Part shown: positions 47,681 through 56,192 of the stretch, in pieces
Position numbering within the stretch: position 1 is the first letter of the stretch
How the letters are laid out: the number at the start of each line of letters is the position of its first letter
NCBI GenBank assembly: GCA_030696345.1
Contig: JAUYSK010000022.1
Span: 124,001-188,000 of the forward strand
DNA from: Azonexus sp.
Lineage (GTDB): Bacteria > Pseudomonadota > Gammaproteobacteria > Burkholderiales > Rhodocyclaceae
Length of the DNA stretch: 64,000 nt
Direction: 5' to 3'
The notes under the pieces: generated by a model
The model's database searches: none
What the model saw: only the letters and a program-made list of their open reading frames with translations
What the model was told of the DNA's origin: nothing
Translations under genes and position numbers: made by a program

Positions 47681-48785
47681 GCTGGACCACGAAATCGGTT
47701 AAATTGAGCCCTGCCGCTTCCAGTTGTTTGCGTAACTGCTGAGCACCATTGTGCAGGCGTGCTTCGCTGGCATTGGAATCAGCCGTAACCGTAATGCTGA
47801 CGTTGCCGCTTGCCTGCATTTTGAGATTGATGTCGATGTCACCCAGCCTCGGCAGGGAAAGCTTTAGGCGGGTCTGCCATCGCTGAATCTCCTCATCGTC
47901 CGCCGAGCGTGACTCATCCAGATTCTCGCCAATTTCCCAGCGCATATGCTGTCCTGGCCAGACTTGACCTTGCCAGGCGAAATTCTGATTGGCCAACCCA
48001 TCCAGTTGCTGTTGAACCAAGGGGGCCAGATCTCGGGGGATGGGCGTGCCAGTTAGGGTTTCCGGGCGCGATGCGGCTGCGGCGTTGGTGCTTGCAGCTA
48101 CCGGCTGGTCAGCATTGGCTCCTCCGGTGGTTTTTGCCGTATTTGGGTCGTTGACCGTAGCAATGCTCTGCTGAACGGGAAATTTCCCCTGCGGCTCCTG
48201 TTTCAGCGTTTCGGTCGGCAATTCGCCAGCAACCCAGCGCGCCTGATGGGCCTCGTAAAACATGCCGCTTTGGGTGAGTGCTTGCTTCAGTATTGGCGCC
48301 AGATCCGCGGCCGTCCTGGGCATGCTCTCGACCAGCGGCTGGCTACCGTTGAGCGGTGCTGCCGGTGCGCGCTTGCCTTCGCCTTCGATGCCGGCCATCA
48401 AATTGCCAATTAGCTTGCCGGCGGAGCTAAGCGAGGTGGCGACTGATTCCTGAGCAGCCTTGCCGGCAGCGCTGTCAGTACGATTCGTGACAAAGGCCAG
48501 CGTCAGCTTGCCATCACTTTCAGTAACTTCCAGTTCAAGCGTGTCGCCGGCTTTGGCGGAAAACGGTAACGCCAGCGTAACGTCGCGCTGGGCAACAATG
48601 GCTCGGTAGCTGCCATTCGGCAACAAGGACTGAATTTCAGCGAGAATGCGCTGGCCGGGGACGAGATTGCTGAGAACATCGGCAACCCGTTGGGCCGAAG
48701 CAACAGGCTGGGCCTGAGCATTCGTTACCGACTGCTGGTCCGGAATAATCAGACGCAGACTGCTGGCAACGTCGGGGGGGATCAT
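47661..48785 (-). CDS. Second FliK-like hook-length control family protein
   Basis: 374 residues with a C-terminal Flg_hook-like domain (about 285-365: SLPRLGDIDINLKMQASGNV and ARLHNGAQQLRKQLEAAGL). The N-terminal 110 residues are ordered (LVPGQRILAEIQSLLPNGSYR), followed by a long Ala/Pro/Thr linker. It is clearly paralogous in domain type to fliK but not a close copy. It begins within the stop of the FliT-like gene (ATGA) and overlaps the FlhB-C-like gene, so it is part of the fliS run. Role inferred: a second ruler or export regulator. Confidence 0.82.
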   Translation of the reverse strand: MIPPDVASSLRLIIPDQQSVTNAQAQPVASAQRVADVLSNLVPGQRILAEIQSLLPNGSYRAIVAQRDVTLALPFSAKAGDTLELEVTESDGKLTLAFVTNRTDSAAGKAAQESVATSLSSAGKLIGNLMAGIEGEGKRAPAAPLNGSQPLVESMPRTAADLAPILKQALTQSGMFYEAHQARWVAGELPTETLKQEPQGKFPVQQSIATVNDPNTAKTTGGANADQPVAASTNAAAASRPETLTGTPIPRDLAPLVQQQLDGLANQNFAWQGQVWPGQHMRWEIGENLDESRSADDEEIQRWQTRLKLSLPRLGDIDINLKMQASGNVSITVTADSNASEARLHNGAQQLRKQLEAAGLNLTDFVVQHGETAE

Positions 48786-49039
48786 GGCTTATTCGATGCG
48801 TTTTGAATTGCTGTGAAAGCCTTGATCAGTGGGGCTATCTGATCTTTGCGAGTAGAGCAGTGCTTAATGGCAGAATTAAGCAGTTTCAGTATTTGCTCAA
48901 CCTGCTCACGTTTTACTGTCATTGCTGGATTGAGGGATTTGGGGGAGCGTGCCAATTCCAGTGCCGGGAGTAACTCCAGAGCAAATTCATCGATCCGTTC
49001 CCACTCGCCTTTTTCAGCGGTCGCAATCAAGTCTTTCAA
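48782..49039 (-). CDS. fliT: FliT-like flagellar chaperone (TTG start)
   Basis: An 85-residue helical protein in the position of FliT, directly after fliS. Family resemblance is low but the EKGEWERIDEF start of helix 1 and overall size fit. The first usable start is TTG at 49039, with no convincing ribosome site. The similarity could begin a little earlier (LAAS before LKDL) but only a CTG is available upstream before a stop. It overlaps the fliK-like start. Confidence 0.7.
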   Translation of the reverse strand: MKDLIATAEKGEWERIDEFALELLPALELARSPKSLNPAMTVKREQVEQILKLLNSAIKHCSTRKDQIAPLIKAFTAIQNASNKP

Positions 49040-49070
49040 ACTCGCTGCAAGTGGCGAGAAGGGGGACGGG

Positions 49071-49493
49071 TTAGGCGGGTTGCTCAGGGCTTTGGCCCCC
49101 GGTTTGCTTCAGGTTCTGCCCCATCTCGCGCCAGGCACCGGAAATTTCGCCAAGGAGTCCCTGCACTTCGCGAACTGCTGCGGCATCCTTGTGAATATTC
49201 GCGTGAATCAGACGTGACACCATATAGTCATAAAGCGCCTTTAGATTGAGCGCGAGATCCCCACCTTCTTCTACGTTCAGACTGCTAGAAAGTCCCATGA
49301 GGATGATGTCAACGGCTTTCAAAATTGCTTCGGATTTTCCGACATTGTCGTTATTTTCAAAGCACGCCTGGGCTCGGTGCAATGCACTTTCTGCGCCGTC
49401 GAACAATAAAACAATGAGTCGATGCGGATCTGCTCCGCGGATGTCCGACTCAGTGTCAATTTGTTGATAAGACGCAATCGGGTTTGAAAACAT
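49071..49493 (-). CDS. fliS: Flagellar export chaperone FliS
   Basis: Flagellin chaperone, 140 residues. YQQIDTESDIRGADPHRLIVLLFDGA at the N-terminus and LKALYDYMVSRLIHANI are diagnostic. It is separated from fliD by a terminator-like hairpin, so it may be transcribed from its own promoter in the 69-base gap. Confidence 0.95.
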   Translation of the reverse strand: MFSNPIASYQQIDTESDIRGADPHRLIVLLFDGAESALHRAQACFENNDNVGKSEAILKAVDIILMGLSSSLNVEEGGDLALNLKALYDYMVSRLIHANIHKDAAAVREVQGLLGEISGAWREMGQNLKQTGGQSPEQPA

Positions 49494-49530
49494 GGCTAAG
49501 CTATCTGGAACAAAGATTGATCATATTACC

Positions 49531-49554
49531 AAGAAAGGCCAGTAGGGCTGGCCT
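49531..49554 (-). terminator. Terminator between fliD and fliS
   Basis: On the minus strand AGGCCAG/CTGGCCT (7 base pairs, 5-base loop) is followed by TTCTT. It begins 8 bases after the fliD stop. Confidence 0.75.
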
Positions 49555-49562
49555 CCTTTAGC

Positions 49563-50921
49563 TTAGCCCGAATTTGCGGTCAGGGCTGCTAGCTGCTGTG
49601 TCAAGGCGCTACTCGTTACATTCATGGCACTGACGTATTTGTCAAGGGCGGTAAATTGGGCTTGGTAACGTTTCTCGATTAGGCTGACACGAAGCTCCAG
49701 CGATGTCTGGGTAGTCTGGAAGCGCGAAACGGATGATTTCAAGCTGCTGAGGCGATTGGAAACCACTCCCCCAGTATTTTGCATATCGATGACCGAGGTA
49801 CCAAATGACTTCCCATAAGCACTCAGCGTTTTGATGACCTCGGTTGCCGATGTGCTTATTGCCTTGTTCAGCTTGGTTGAATCCAGCGCTAACAAGCCAC
49901 TTTGCTGGATGCTGATCCCAATTTCTCTCAGCGACTTGAAGGTGGCAGTGGAGAGCTCGATTGGTGACGTGGTCCTGGCGCTCCCCAAGTTACTCATAAC
50001 CGAACGTACGGTAGAGTCACCGGTTAGTGCCTGACTTGTTTTGGTTGTGGCATCGTAACCAGTGTTGGATTTGATCAGAGAGGCCACAGCGTTATAAGCG
50101 TCGACAAAAGCCTGCGCTGCCGTGGTGATTTTGGCACTGTCGTTTTGGACAGAAATATTTGCTGTTCCAAGCTTGACGGCGGTCAAGGTCAGGCCGTTTG
50201 AGGCAGTCGTGAAACTATTGGTGCTTGAAGCGATTTCGATACCGTCTAGCTTCATTTTCCCATCTTGGGCGCTGGTCCGCATTAAACCAATAGTGGCGGT
50301 GTCGAAGCTGTCCAGCGACGCTTGGCTACCGGAAGCTGTCAGGGTTGAGGACAGTTGAAAGTTATTTGCGGCACCCGATTTATCCCCGGTCAACACCATT
50401 CGCTCGTTGCCGCTGGAGTCTGTAATGACTGTTGCCGTCACACCGATCTTGGCGTTGTTGATCTGCGTACCAACTTCCGCCAAGGTATAACTCGCCTGCC
50501 CGTTCAGGGTGATGGGCGCGGCTGCTGCTCCGCCAACGGTGAAGTTAAGTGTGCCTTGCCCAAAAGTGGTTCCAGCGCTATAGGCAACAGAAAAGCTTTT
50601 CTGGGCGCTAGCTAATTGCGTTACTTCTGCGCTGTAGGATCCGATGGATGCAGTATACGTGGCACTTGCACCGACAACTGTTGTGTCACTGGTGGTTGCT
50701 GAAACTGCAGCAAGGCGAGAGGGGAATTGCAGTGTTTCTGCTGCCGACTGCAAGGCATCCAGTTTGGATTTGAGAGTGCCATACATTGAAATTTTGGTGT
50801 TGGCTGCTGAAATCTTTGTGTCAAGTGCGGTGATCGGGGCTCTCTCGGCCGCCATGATCTTGGTGAGCATGGTTTGTAGATCGACACCGGTACCGACGCC
50901 TAGAGAACTGGTCGTTGCCAT
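49563..50921 (-). CDS. fliD: Flagellar filament cap protein FliD
   Basis: Cap that assembles flagellin. 452 residues; N-terminal LGVGTGVDLQTMLTKIMAAERAPI and the C-terminal coiled-coil region (TQTSLELRVSLIEKRYQAQF) are typical. GGGGAG precedes the ATG. It lies 23 bases after flaG. Confidence 0.95.
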   Translation of the reverse strand: MATTSSLGVGTGVDLQTMLTKIMAAERAPITALDTKISAANTKISMYGTLKSKLDALQSAAETLQFPSRLAAVSATTSDTTVVGASATYTASIGSYSAEVTQLASAQKSFSVAYSAGTTFGQGTLNFTVGGAAAAPITLNGQASYTLAEVGTQINNAKIGVTATVITDSSGNERMVLTGDKSGAANNFQLSSTLTASGSQASLDSFDTATIGLMRTSAQDGKMKLDGIEIASSTNSFTTASNGLTLTAVKLGTANISVQNDSAKITTAAQAFVDAYNAVASLIKSNTGYDATTKTSQALTGDSTVRSVMSNLGSARTTSPIELSTATFKSLREIGISIQQSGLLALDSTKLNKAISTSATEVIKTLSAYGKSFGTSVIDMQNTGGVVSNRLSSLKSSVSRFQTTQTSLELRVSLIEKRYQAQFTALDKYVSAMNVTSSALTQQLAALTANSG

Positions 50922-50944
50922 AATGAACTCCCCCTATTCTGTCG

Positions 50945-51340
50945 TTAAGCCTTGTCTTTAATCAAAAGACCCTGAAGCTTGTCCAGCGCATGAGCGAGCG
51001 CGATTGCCTCTTCTGAAGGAAATTGGCGGATCACTTCTTTAGATTCGTTATCCAGAATTTTAACAACGCTGACCCCTGATTCCTGGTCGATAGAAAAACT
51101 GATTTGCGATTGTGTGGGTGCAACAAAATTGGATAACCGTTTAACTGCGTCTTCAACGCTGAGGCTTGACGGAACTTTCTGGTTCTTGTCTTCGGCGAGT
51201 TGCTGGTTTTTAGCCGTTTCTGGTGTCTTTGCGGCTTCAGCGAACCTGCCTTTTTCGGCACTTGGGCGTGCTGCCACGGTTGCGTCCGGCAACGTTGCTC
51301 GTGGGGGAGGTGTTGCTACTTTTACAGATTCGATGTTCAT
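50945..51340 (-). CDS. flaG: FlaG family protein
   Basis: 131 residues; the C-terminal FlaG domain shows FSIDQESGVSVVKILDNESKEVIRQFP (about 80-106). The N-terminal half is Pro/Ala/Lys-rich. FlaG proteins affect filament length; the molecular role is not settled. It is separated from the flagellin gene by a terminator. Confidence 0.9.
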   Translation of the reverse strand: MNIESVKVATPPPRATLPDATVAARPSAEKGRFAEAAKTPETAKNQQLAEDKNQKVPSSLSVEDAVKRLSNFVAPTQSQISFSIDQESGVSVVKILDNESKEVIRQFPSEEAIALAHALDKLQGLLIKDKA

Positions 51341-51353
51341 GTTCGGCTCCTAA

Positions 51354-51390
51354 CGAAAAAGGTGCAGAGGCCTTTTAGCCACCGCACCTT
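51354..51390 (-). terminator. Terminator of the flagellin gene
   Basis: Minus-strand AAGGTGC ... GCACCTT (7 base pairs, 18-base loop containing a smaller GGC/GCC pairing) runs into TTTTTCG. It lies 26 bases after the flagellin stop. Confidence 0.7.
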
Positions 51391-51415
51391 CTTTCGGGTT
51401 TGCAACAATGGCCGA

Positions 51416-52090
51416 TTAACGCAACAGTGCGAGCACGTTTTGTGGAATGGCGTTGGCTTGAGCAACCATCGCTGTGCCAGCTTGCTGGAGCACCTGGAAG
51501 CGTGAAAGGTTAGAGGTTTCTACCGCAAAGTCAGCATCCATGATGCGGCCGCGTGCTGCCATGGTGTTGGCGTAAGCAACCTGACCAGCCTGAATCGAAA
51601 ATTCAGCATTGTTCATATTTGCGCCGTATGTGGCGCGCTGGGTAGCGACTGATGTGATTGCACCGGCAATGACCGCGGAAGTGGATGCCGAAGTGATGCT
51701 GGAAACAACCCCCGCCACGTTCGCTTGGCCCGTTCCTGCCAATGCTACTGCTTGGGTAGCAAGCAGGCCCATTTCTGCGTTATTCGCGGCATCGGGTGCA
51801 GCCTGCAGTTCAGCCATACGCTGCAAAACGTCATTCAATACACCAGCAGCGCCGTCTCTTGTCTCACTGTCAGAAATGGTATCAGACAGCGCACGGATAC
51901 TAACTGCTTGAGCGCGGGCCGTCGTTTCCAAACCCATGCCGCGAGCAAGACCGGATGCATCGTCACGGGCGGAGTTAACACGCAGACCAGATGACAGGCG
52001 TTCAATAGCGGAAGCGAGGCCAAGCGAATTTTTGGCGAGGTTACGCTGAGCATTCAGTGAGTAGGTGTTGGTGTTGATTGTGGCAGCCAT
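51416..52090 (-). CDS. fliC: Very short flagellin (224 residues)
   Basis: Filament subunit. The N-terminal MAATINTNTYSLNAQRNLAK with LSSGLRVNSARDDASGLA and the C-terminal RIMDADFAVETSNLSRFQVL with QQAGTAMVAQANAIPQ are canonical D0/D1 sequences. Only about 110 residues separate the two conserved ends: there are no D2/D3 domains, and part of D1 is also shortened, including loss of the usual FNG hairpin and a changed LQRMAELQ segment. It is intact (no stops), has GGAG before the ATG and a strong sigma-28-type promoter. It is the only flagellin in the window; whether it is the main filament protein cannot be decided from here. Confidence 0.93.
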   Translation of the reverse strand: MAATINTNTYSLNAQRNLAKNSLGLASAIERLSSGLRVNSARDDASGLARGMGLETTARAQAVSIRALSDTISDSETRDGAAGVLNDVLQRMAELQAAPDAANNAEMGLLATQAVALAGTGQANVAGVVSSITSASTSAVIAGAITSVATQRATYGANMNNAEFSIQAGQVAYANTMAARGRIMDADFAVETSNLSRFQVLQQAGTAMVAQANAIPQNVLALLR

Positions 52091-52188
52091 TTTGATTCTC
52101 CTGGTTTAGTGAGTACTAGAGGTCGCTTACTTGCTTTCGGCTTTCTAACGCCCCGGTTGTACGGCGATTTATTTCGCTGACAAGTTCC

Positions 52189-52215
52189 TTAACGACAATG
52201 GATGGAAATACTTTA
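52189..52215 (-). promoter_or_regulatory. Sigma-28-type promoter of the flagellin gene
   Basis: Minus strand: TAAAGTAT, 11 bases, GTCGTTAA; 7/8 and 6/8 matches to the FliA consensus with exact spacing. It is about 100 bases before the ATG, giving a leader of roughly 90 bases, common for flagellin genes. Confidence 0.8.
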
Positions 52216-52226
52216 GGATTTTTTTA

Positions 52227-55200
52227 TCAAGAAGGCAGGTGCGCACGCAACCATTCTTCAAGGTGGTTTTCTAGCAGATAGTGCTGTTGTACCCATTTCC
52301 GCATGGCGGCGCCTTCGTGTTCGCGTGCATCGGCATCATAAATTCTCTCCCGTAGTGCTTCTGTCCAGGCGACTGATGTATTCGTTACACGACACGCTGG
52401 GCTATTTCGATACGGGTCAATGTCGGTACAAATGACGGGTATGCCGAGGATGCCATATTCAAGCAGGCGCAAGTTGCTCTTGCCTTGGTTAAAGGGAGTC
52501 TGAGCCAAGGGGGCTACCGCGATGTCCAAGTTCAGTGCAGCCAGCTTGGCTGGATATGAGGAAAAGTCAGCCATCGCGTGGTACTCCGTAAGCAATGGGC
52601 GAATTTCATCTGGACACATGCCAAAAAATATCCAGTCCGCTTCGTCTCGGGTCGCTTCGATTATCTCTTTGAGAAGTATCAGGTCACCCTGATGAGTCGA
52701 ACCTCCTGCCCAGCCAATTCGGGGTCTGCTTGTGGTTCGCTTCATGCTCTGCAAGGGAAGCCAGATATCCTGTTCTAATCGATTAGGAACAACACGGATA
52801 TCCTCTGCGAAATGGCGATATGTTTCAGCCAAGAACTCGGTTGATGCAACCATTCTGTCACAACGCTCCATTGCAAACCTGAGGCGACTTCGACTGTTGG
52901 CAGGAATGTGTTTTCGGAATGGATTATTCTCGTCCATATTGGTGAGAAGGTCGTCGATTGTGTAAATCGTGAATGGGCGACCTGGTGCCGCATGCCAAGC
53001 CATCAGCGCTTCTAAATGTCTCTCATGGAGATAGTGCTGAACAATAAGGATGTCTGGGGCTAGTCGCAGAATTTCCGCAACGCTGGGTTCCCGGGCGCCC
53101 TCTTGGGGCCAAATACATTCAGTGGCCAGGCTGGCTTTGCGCAAGGCGCGCAGTGGGGATGTGATGCGGAATACCCCTTGGCCATTGGTTAGTGGCCGTG
53201 CCAGAATGCGCGGCGATGTGGATGGCAAATATTGCCATTGACCGCGATAGTCGGTTTCTGGTGTTGGAACAAGATTGTCCAGTGATAGATTTGGGTTCCA
53301 AAACGGGTCGACTACTGCACTCTGTTTCCAGCGAAGGAGGAAAGATTCGGTGGCGCGTGCCTCGGCAACCATACGTTCTGTTTTCTTGATTACATCGTTG
53401 TCAATATTGATAGTTGCTGGGCCGCCATAAGCGGCAGTGGCAAACGGTTGATAGATTAATCTCCGGCCTTGGTTGATGATTTTTAGGCAAAGATCGGCAC
53501 AGGAAAAATAATCACCAAGATCGGTTTCATCCATGCCTCCCACGGCAATGTAGTCTGCTTTTCGCATTAGTGCGCACGCATCCGAGAGTGTGCTGACGTC
53601 GCGGGCGATTTGGATGTAGTCCAAGTAGCCATGATCGCTGAGTTTTGCTTTGTTTTGATAGGGTGAGCCGATGATCCCCTTTAGCCCAAGAATGTTTCCC
53701 GCATAGTGAATCGAGCTTGTGCCGGGGCAGATTAAGCGAGGAGAGACGCCTGCAATATTCGGCTGAAGAACCGTGCGTACCATTTCCGACAGCCAACTGG
53801 GCTGAATGATTACGGCATCTTCCCTTATTAATAATACGAATTCATTGGATGAGGTTGTCATTGCAATGTTGCAGCGATTGGCATAGCTGCTTGTTGAAGA
53901 GCTCCAAGCTACGCGCACCTTCGGACACCCGCGTTGCTGGAGCTTGGCAAGCCACGCGTTCAAGTCAGGCTCATCTTCTGCATCCATCAATGCTACGATG
54001 AGTTCATAGTCAGGGTATTGGGTTTTTTCGATGATGCTATCGACACATCGTGTCAGAAGGTCGAGTTGACCTGTTGATATAACGGCAATGGATACGGTTG
54101 GTGTTGTTTCAAGTGGGTAACGGATGCGCCAGCTTTTGCCGGTCGCAGGAACTATTTCCGCCTTGATTTCCTTTTGTTGCAATTGATTGAGCAGGGCATT
54201 TAGACAGGACTTGTTACTACTTGGAAACTCGTCAAGATAGCTTATAAGAATATCTTGCACATGTTTGATCGAGTTCCATCCAAATCGGTCGGCAATGCAG
54301 AGTAGTTGAGAAAACCATGGGCTTCCTACGCCTTGGCTGGCGCCCCCGATTTTTGCCCACGTATCTTGGCGCAAACATAGTGGTCCTGCGAGGTCAGCAG
54401 ATAGCAAGGCCTCTGGATTGACACCGGGTTTGAAACGGGGACTATGGTGCAGGCCAGATTCGTTAATGCAATCGTCGTCCACGAAGAAGGCACGAGACTC
54501 GGGATTGGCTTGAGACTCCATTGCGAGTCGCCACAAATACAGAATATCAAGGCGTGCTCCAGCCGGAAGTTCGATGATCCAGTCGCACAAGCGGGTTGCC
54601 ACCAGATGATCAGCGAACCCCTTTTCATTAGTAGGGGTGCCTCCTAGAGTATGCCAGTCGATACAGGGTAGTTCCTCCAGCCCATCTGGGCTAGGTGATG
54701 TGGAGATGATATCCAAGTGCCAGTTCTTAAAAACGTTCTGGCTCAGACTGTCAAGAGTATCGGCCAAGAGTGCATCGCTGCTTGGTTGCAGTCGTATAAG
54801 CAGGTGGAATCGGGGCTGGTTGCCCTGAAATATTTGGAGGGTATTGCCGATGATCTTTCCGTCTTCTGGGAGCAACTCGCGCATTCTTTCCCATTGAGCG
54901 TACGCAACGCTTGATAGGGATGATTTTGAGGAGTTCTGGAGCGGGGTAGGCGATTTTCCAATGTTCTCCGAAATCAATTGCTCAATGCCGTTGGGGAATA
55001 AATCGCCGCCATATGCCTGATTCGCGATGCTGAGAATTTCACCCTGTTCGATACCATAATCTTTGGACAAGTCGGTTATCCAGATTTGAATTTCGTCGCT
55101 GCTGATTAACTCCGAACTGGCTAATGAGGAATGACTCATCATCAAGGCGCAGGCCAGACAATGATAGCGTTTTGCGTTGTCGTTAATGGCTATCCCATAT

Positions 55201-56051
55201 TGTTCGGCAAGGTGTTGGCCGTTTTCGCTGACCAGCCATTCGGCAGCCGAGCGGTAGGGGATTTTCGCAGAGCTGGAAACGAAATAAGTCAACGATAGAA
55301 ATCGGGTATTTCTGTTGTAACGATCCTTGGTCTGGTTGTAGATAAGCGGCTCGACGATGTTTTCAATGCTGGAGATGTGATTCAGGCTGTTGATATTGGT
55401 GAGTTGCGTGTCATGCCTGCGCCAGTAACCGGCTACTTCGGCGGAGAAGTAGCTCGGCCCGTTGCGGTCTTCCAGTCGCTTGATAATGAACTGTTCGGCA
55501 AGCTGCCTCAATGGCGTCTTGACCATTTCCTGGAAGATGGTAGCAATCTCCTGCTTTCGGAAGGCAATCATGTGCAACGGAATGAAGTTGCCGACTGTTA
55601 GAAGCGGAGAAAGCGAGGTGACGCCGGAAAATGATCGCGGATAAGGTATGGTGTTCGGGTAAATGAAAGTGTCGCTTGGCTCGATATAGGCCATCCATCC
55701 GAAGGCCACCAGTGGAATGTTCGGATGTTCGGCAAAAGCCTTCCGCGCCGTTTCGACGAATGTCGGCTCAAGCCAGTCATCGGCCTGCAGGGTGGAAATG
55801 AATTTCCCTTCCAGTTCGATATAGCCCAGCGCAATGTTCATCGTGTGCCCGACGTTGGATGGACGCTTGATCAGCCGGATTCTGGGGTCGGCAAGATAGG
55901 GTTCGATGACTTCAAAGGTGTTATCAGTCGAGCCGTTGTCGAGAATGAAAAGATTCCAATCTGGATGCGTTTGCGTGATGACCGAATCGATTGCATTGCC
56001 AATGTAATGTCCGTAGTTGTAGCTGGTAATAAAAATGGTGAAGTCATGCAT
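52227..56051 (-). CDS. Giant multidomain glycosyltransferase (probable flagellin or surface glycosylation)
   Basis: 1,274 residues from the ATG at 56051, preceded by AGGGACAG. Visible domains: GT2 (about 4-215; SYNYGHYIGNAIDSV, QADDWLEP); a linker; a second GT-A-like domain (about 415-640) with FVDDDCIN; a third GT2-like domain (about 652-870), in which the usual DxD is replaced by IREDAV; and a C-terminal GT-B/GT4-like domain (about 945-1270) with NRLEQDIWLP and SNLRLLEYGILGIPVI. Such multi-GT proteins build glycans on surface proteins. Its place next to the flagellin gene suggests flagellin as acceptor, by inference. GC is visibly lower (samples around 45-47%) than in neighbouring genes, suggesting horizontal origin. 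Confidence 0.88.
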   Translation of the reverse strand: MHDFTIFITSYNYGHYIGNAIDSVITQTHPDWNLFILDNGSTDNTFEVIEPYLADPRIRLIKRPSNVGHTMNIALGYIELEGKFISTLQADDWLEPTFVETARKAFAEHPNIPLVAFGWMAYIEPSDTFIYPNTIPYPRSFSGVTSLSPLLTVGNFIPLHMIAFRKQEIATIFQEMVKTPLRQLAEQFIIKRLEDRNGPSYFSAEVAGYWRRHDTQLTNINSLNHISSIENIVEPLIYNQTKDRYNRNTRFLSLTYFVSSSAKIPYRSAAEWLVSENGQHLAEQYGIAINDNAKRYHCLACALMMSHSSLASSELISSDEIQIWITDLSKDYGIEQGEILSIANQAYGGDLFPNGIEQLISENIGKSPTPLQNSSKSSLSSVAYAQWERMRELLPEDGKIIGNTLQIFQGNQPRFHLLIRLQPSSDALLADTLDSLSQNVFKNWHLDIISTSPSPDGLEELPCIDWHTLGGTPTNEKGFADHLVATRLCDWIIELPAGARLDILYLWRLAMESQANPESRAFFVDDDCINESGLHHSPRFKPGVNPEALLSADLAGPLCLRQDTWAKIGGASQGVGSPWFSQLLCIADRFGWNSIKHVQDILISYLDEFPSSNKSCLNALLNQLQQKEIKAEIVPATGKSWRIRYPLETTPTVSIAVISTGQLDLLTRCVDSIIEKTQYPDYELIVALMDAEDEPDLNAWLAKLQQRGCPKVRVAWSSSTSSYANRCNIAMTTSSNEFVLLIREDAVIIQPSWLSEMVRTVLQPNIAGVSPRLICPGTSSIHYAGNILGLKGIIGSPYQNKAKLSDHGYLDYIQIARDVSTLSDACALMRKADYIAVGGMDETDLGDYFSCADLCLKIINQGRRLIYQPFATAAYGGPATINIDNDVIKKTERMVAEARATESFLLRWKQSAVVDPFWNPNLSLDNLVPTPETDYRGQWQYLPSTSPRILARPLTNGQGVFRITSPLRALRKASLATECIWPQEGAREPSVAEILRLAPDILIVQHYLHERHLEALMAWHAAPGRPFTIYTIDDLLTNMDENNPFRKHIPANSRSRLRFAMERCDRMVASTEFLAETYRHFAEDIRVVPNRLEQDIWLPLQSMKRTTSRPRIGWAGGSTHQGDLILLKEIIEATRDEADWIFFGMCPDEIRPLLTEYHAMADFSSYPAKLAALNLDIAVAPLAQTPFNQGKSNLRLLEYGILGIPVICTDIDPYRNSPACRVTNTSVAWTEALRERIYDADAREHEGAAMRKWVQQHYLLENHLEEWLRAHLPS

Positions 56052-56150
56052 TCTGGTTCTGTCCCTGTCTGTGAGCTCGTTTTTAAGGTGTGCTTCTTCC
56101 GAAATGGGAGTACCAGGCCTACCGGCAAGAATTACAGCTTTCATGATCAA
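56052..56150 (-). pseudogene. Remnant 5' end of a glucose-1-phosphate cytidylyltransferase-like gene (rfbF), in frame with the glycosyltransferase
   Basis: In the minus strand the frame of the glycosyltransferase extends upstream 33 codons and reads MKAVILAGRPGTPISEEAHLK. This matches the nucleotide-binding start of RfbF-type enzymes (MKAVILAGGLGTRISEETHL), but with RP for GL and P for the catalytic-loop R. The similarity stops after about 21 residues and becomes NELTDRDRTRM, the start of the transferase. It looks like a deletion that joined an rfbF start to the transferase. It may now serve as its leader; if translated it would give a 1,305-residue protein. Confidence 0.6.
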
Positions 56151-56192
56151 TCTGTTTTCTATGAAAATGAATGACGTGATGCTGCTGCTAGG

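Noticed and set aside
52145..52171. A nearer sigma-28-like site (TAAATCGC-N11-GGCGTTAG) before the flagellin gene
   Set aside because: It has only 4/8 and 5/8 matches. The site at 52189-52215 matches better at the same spacing, so I used that one.
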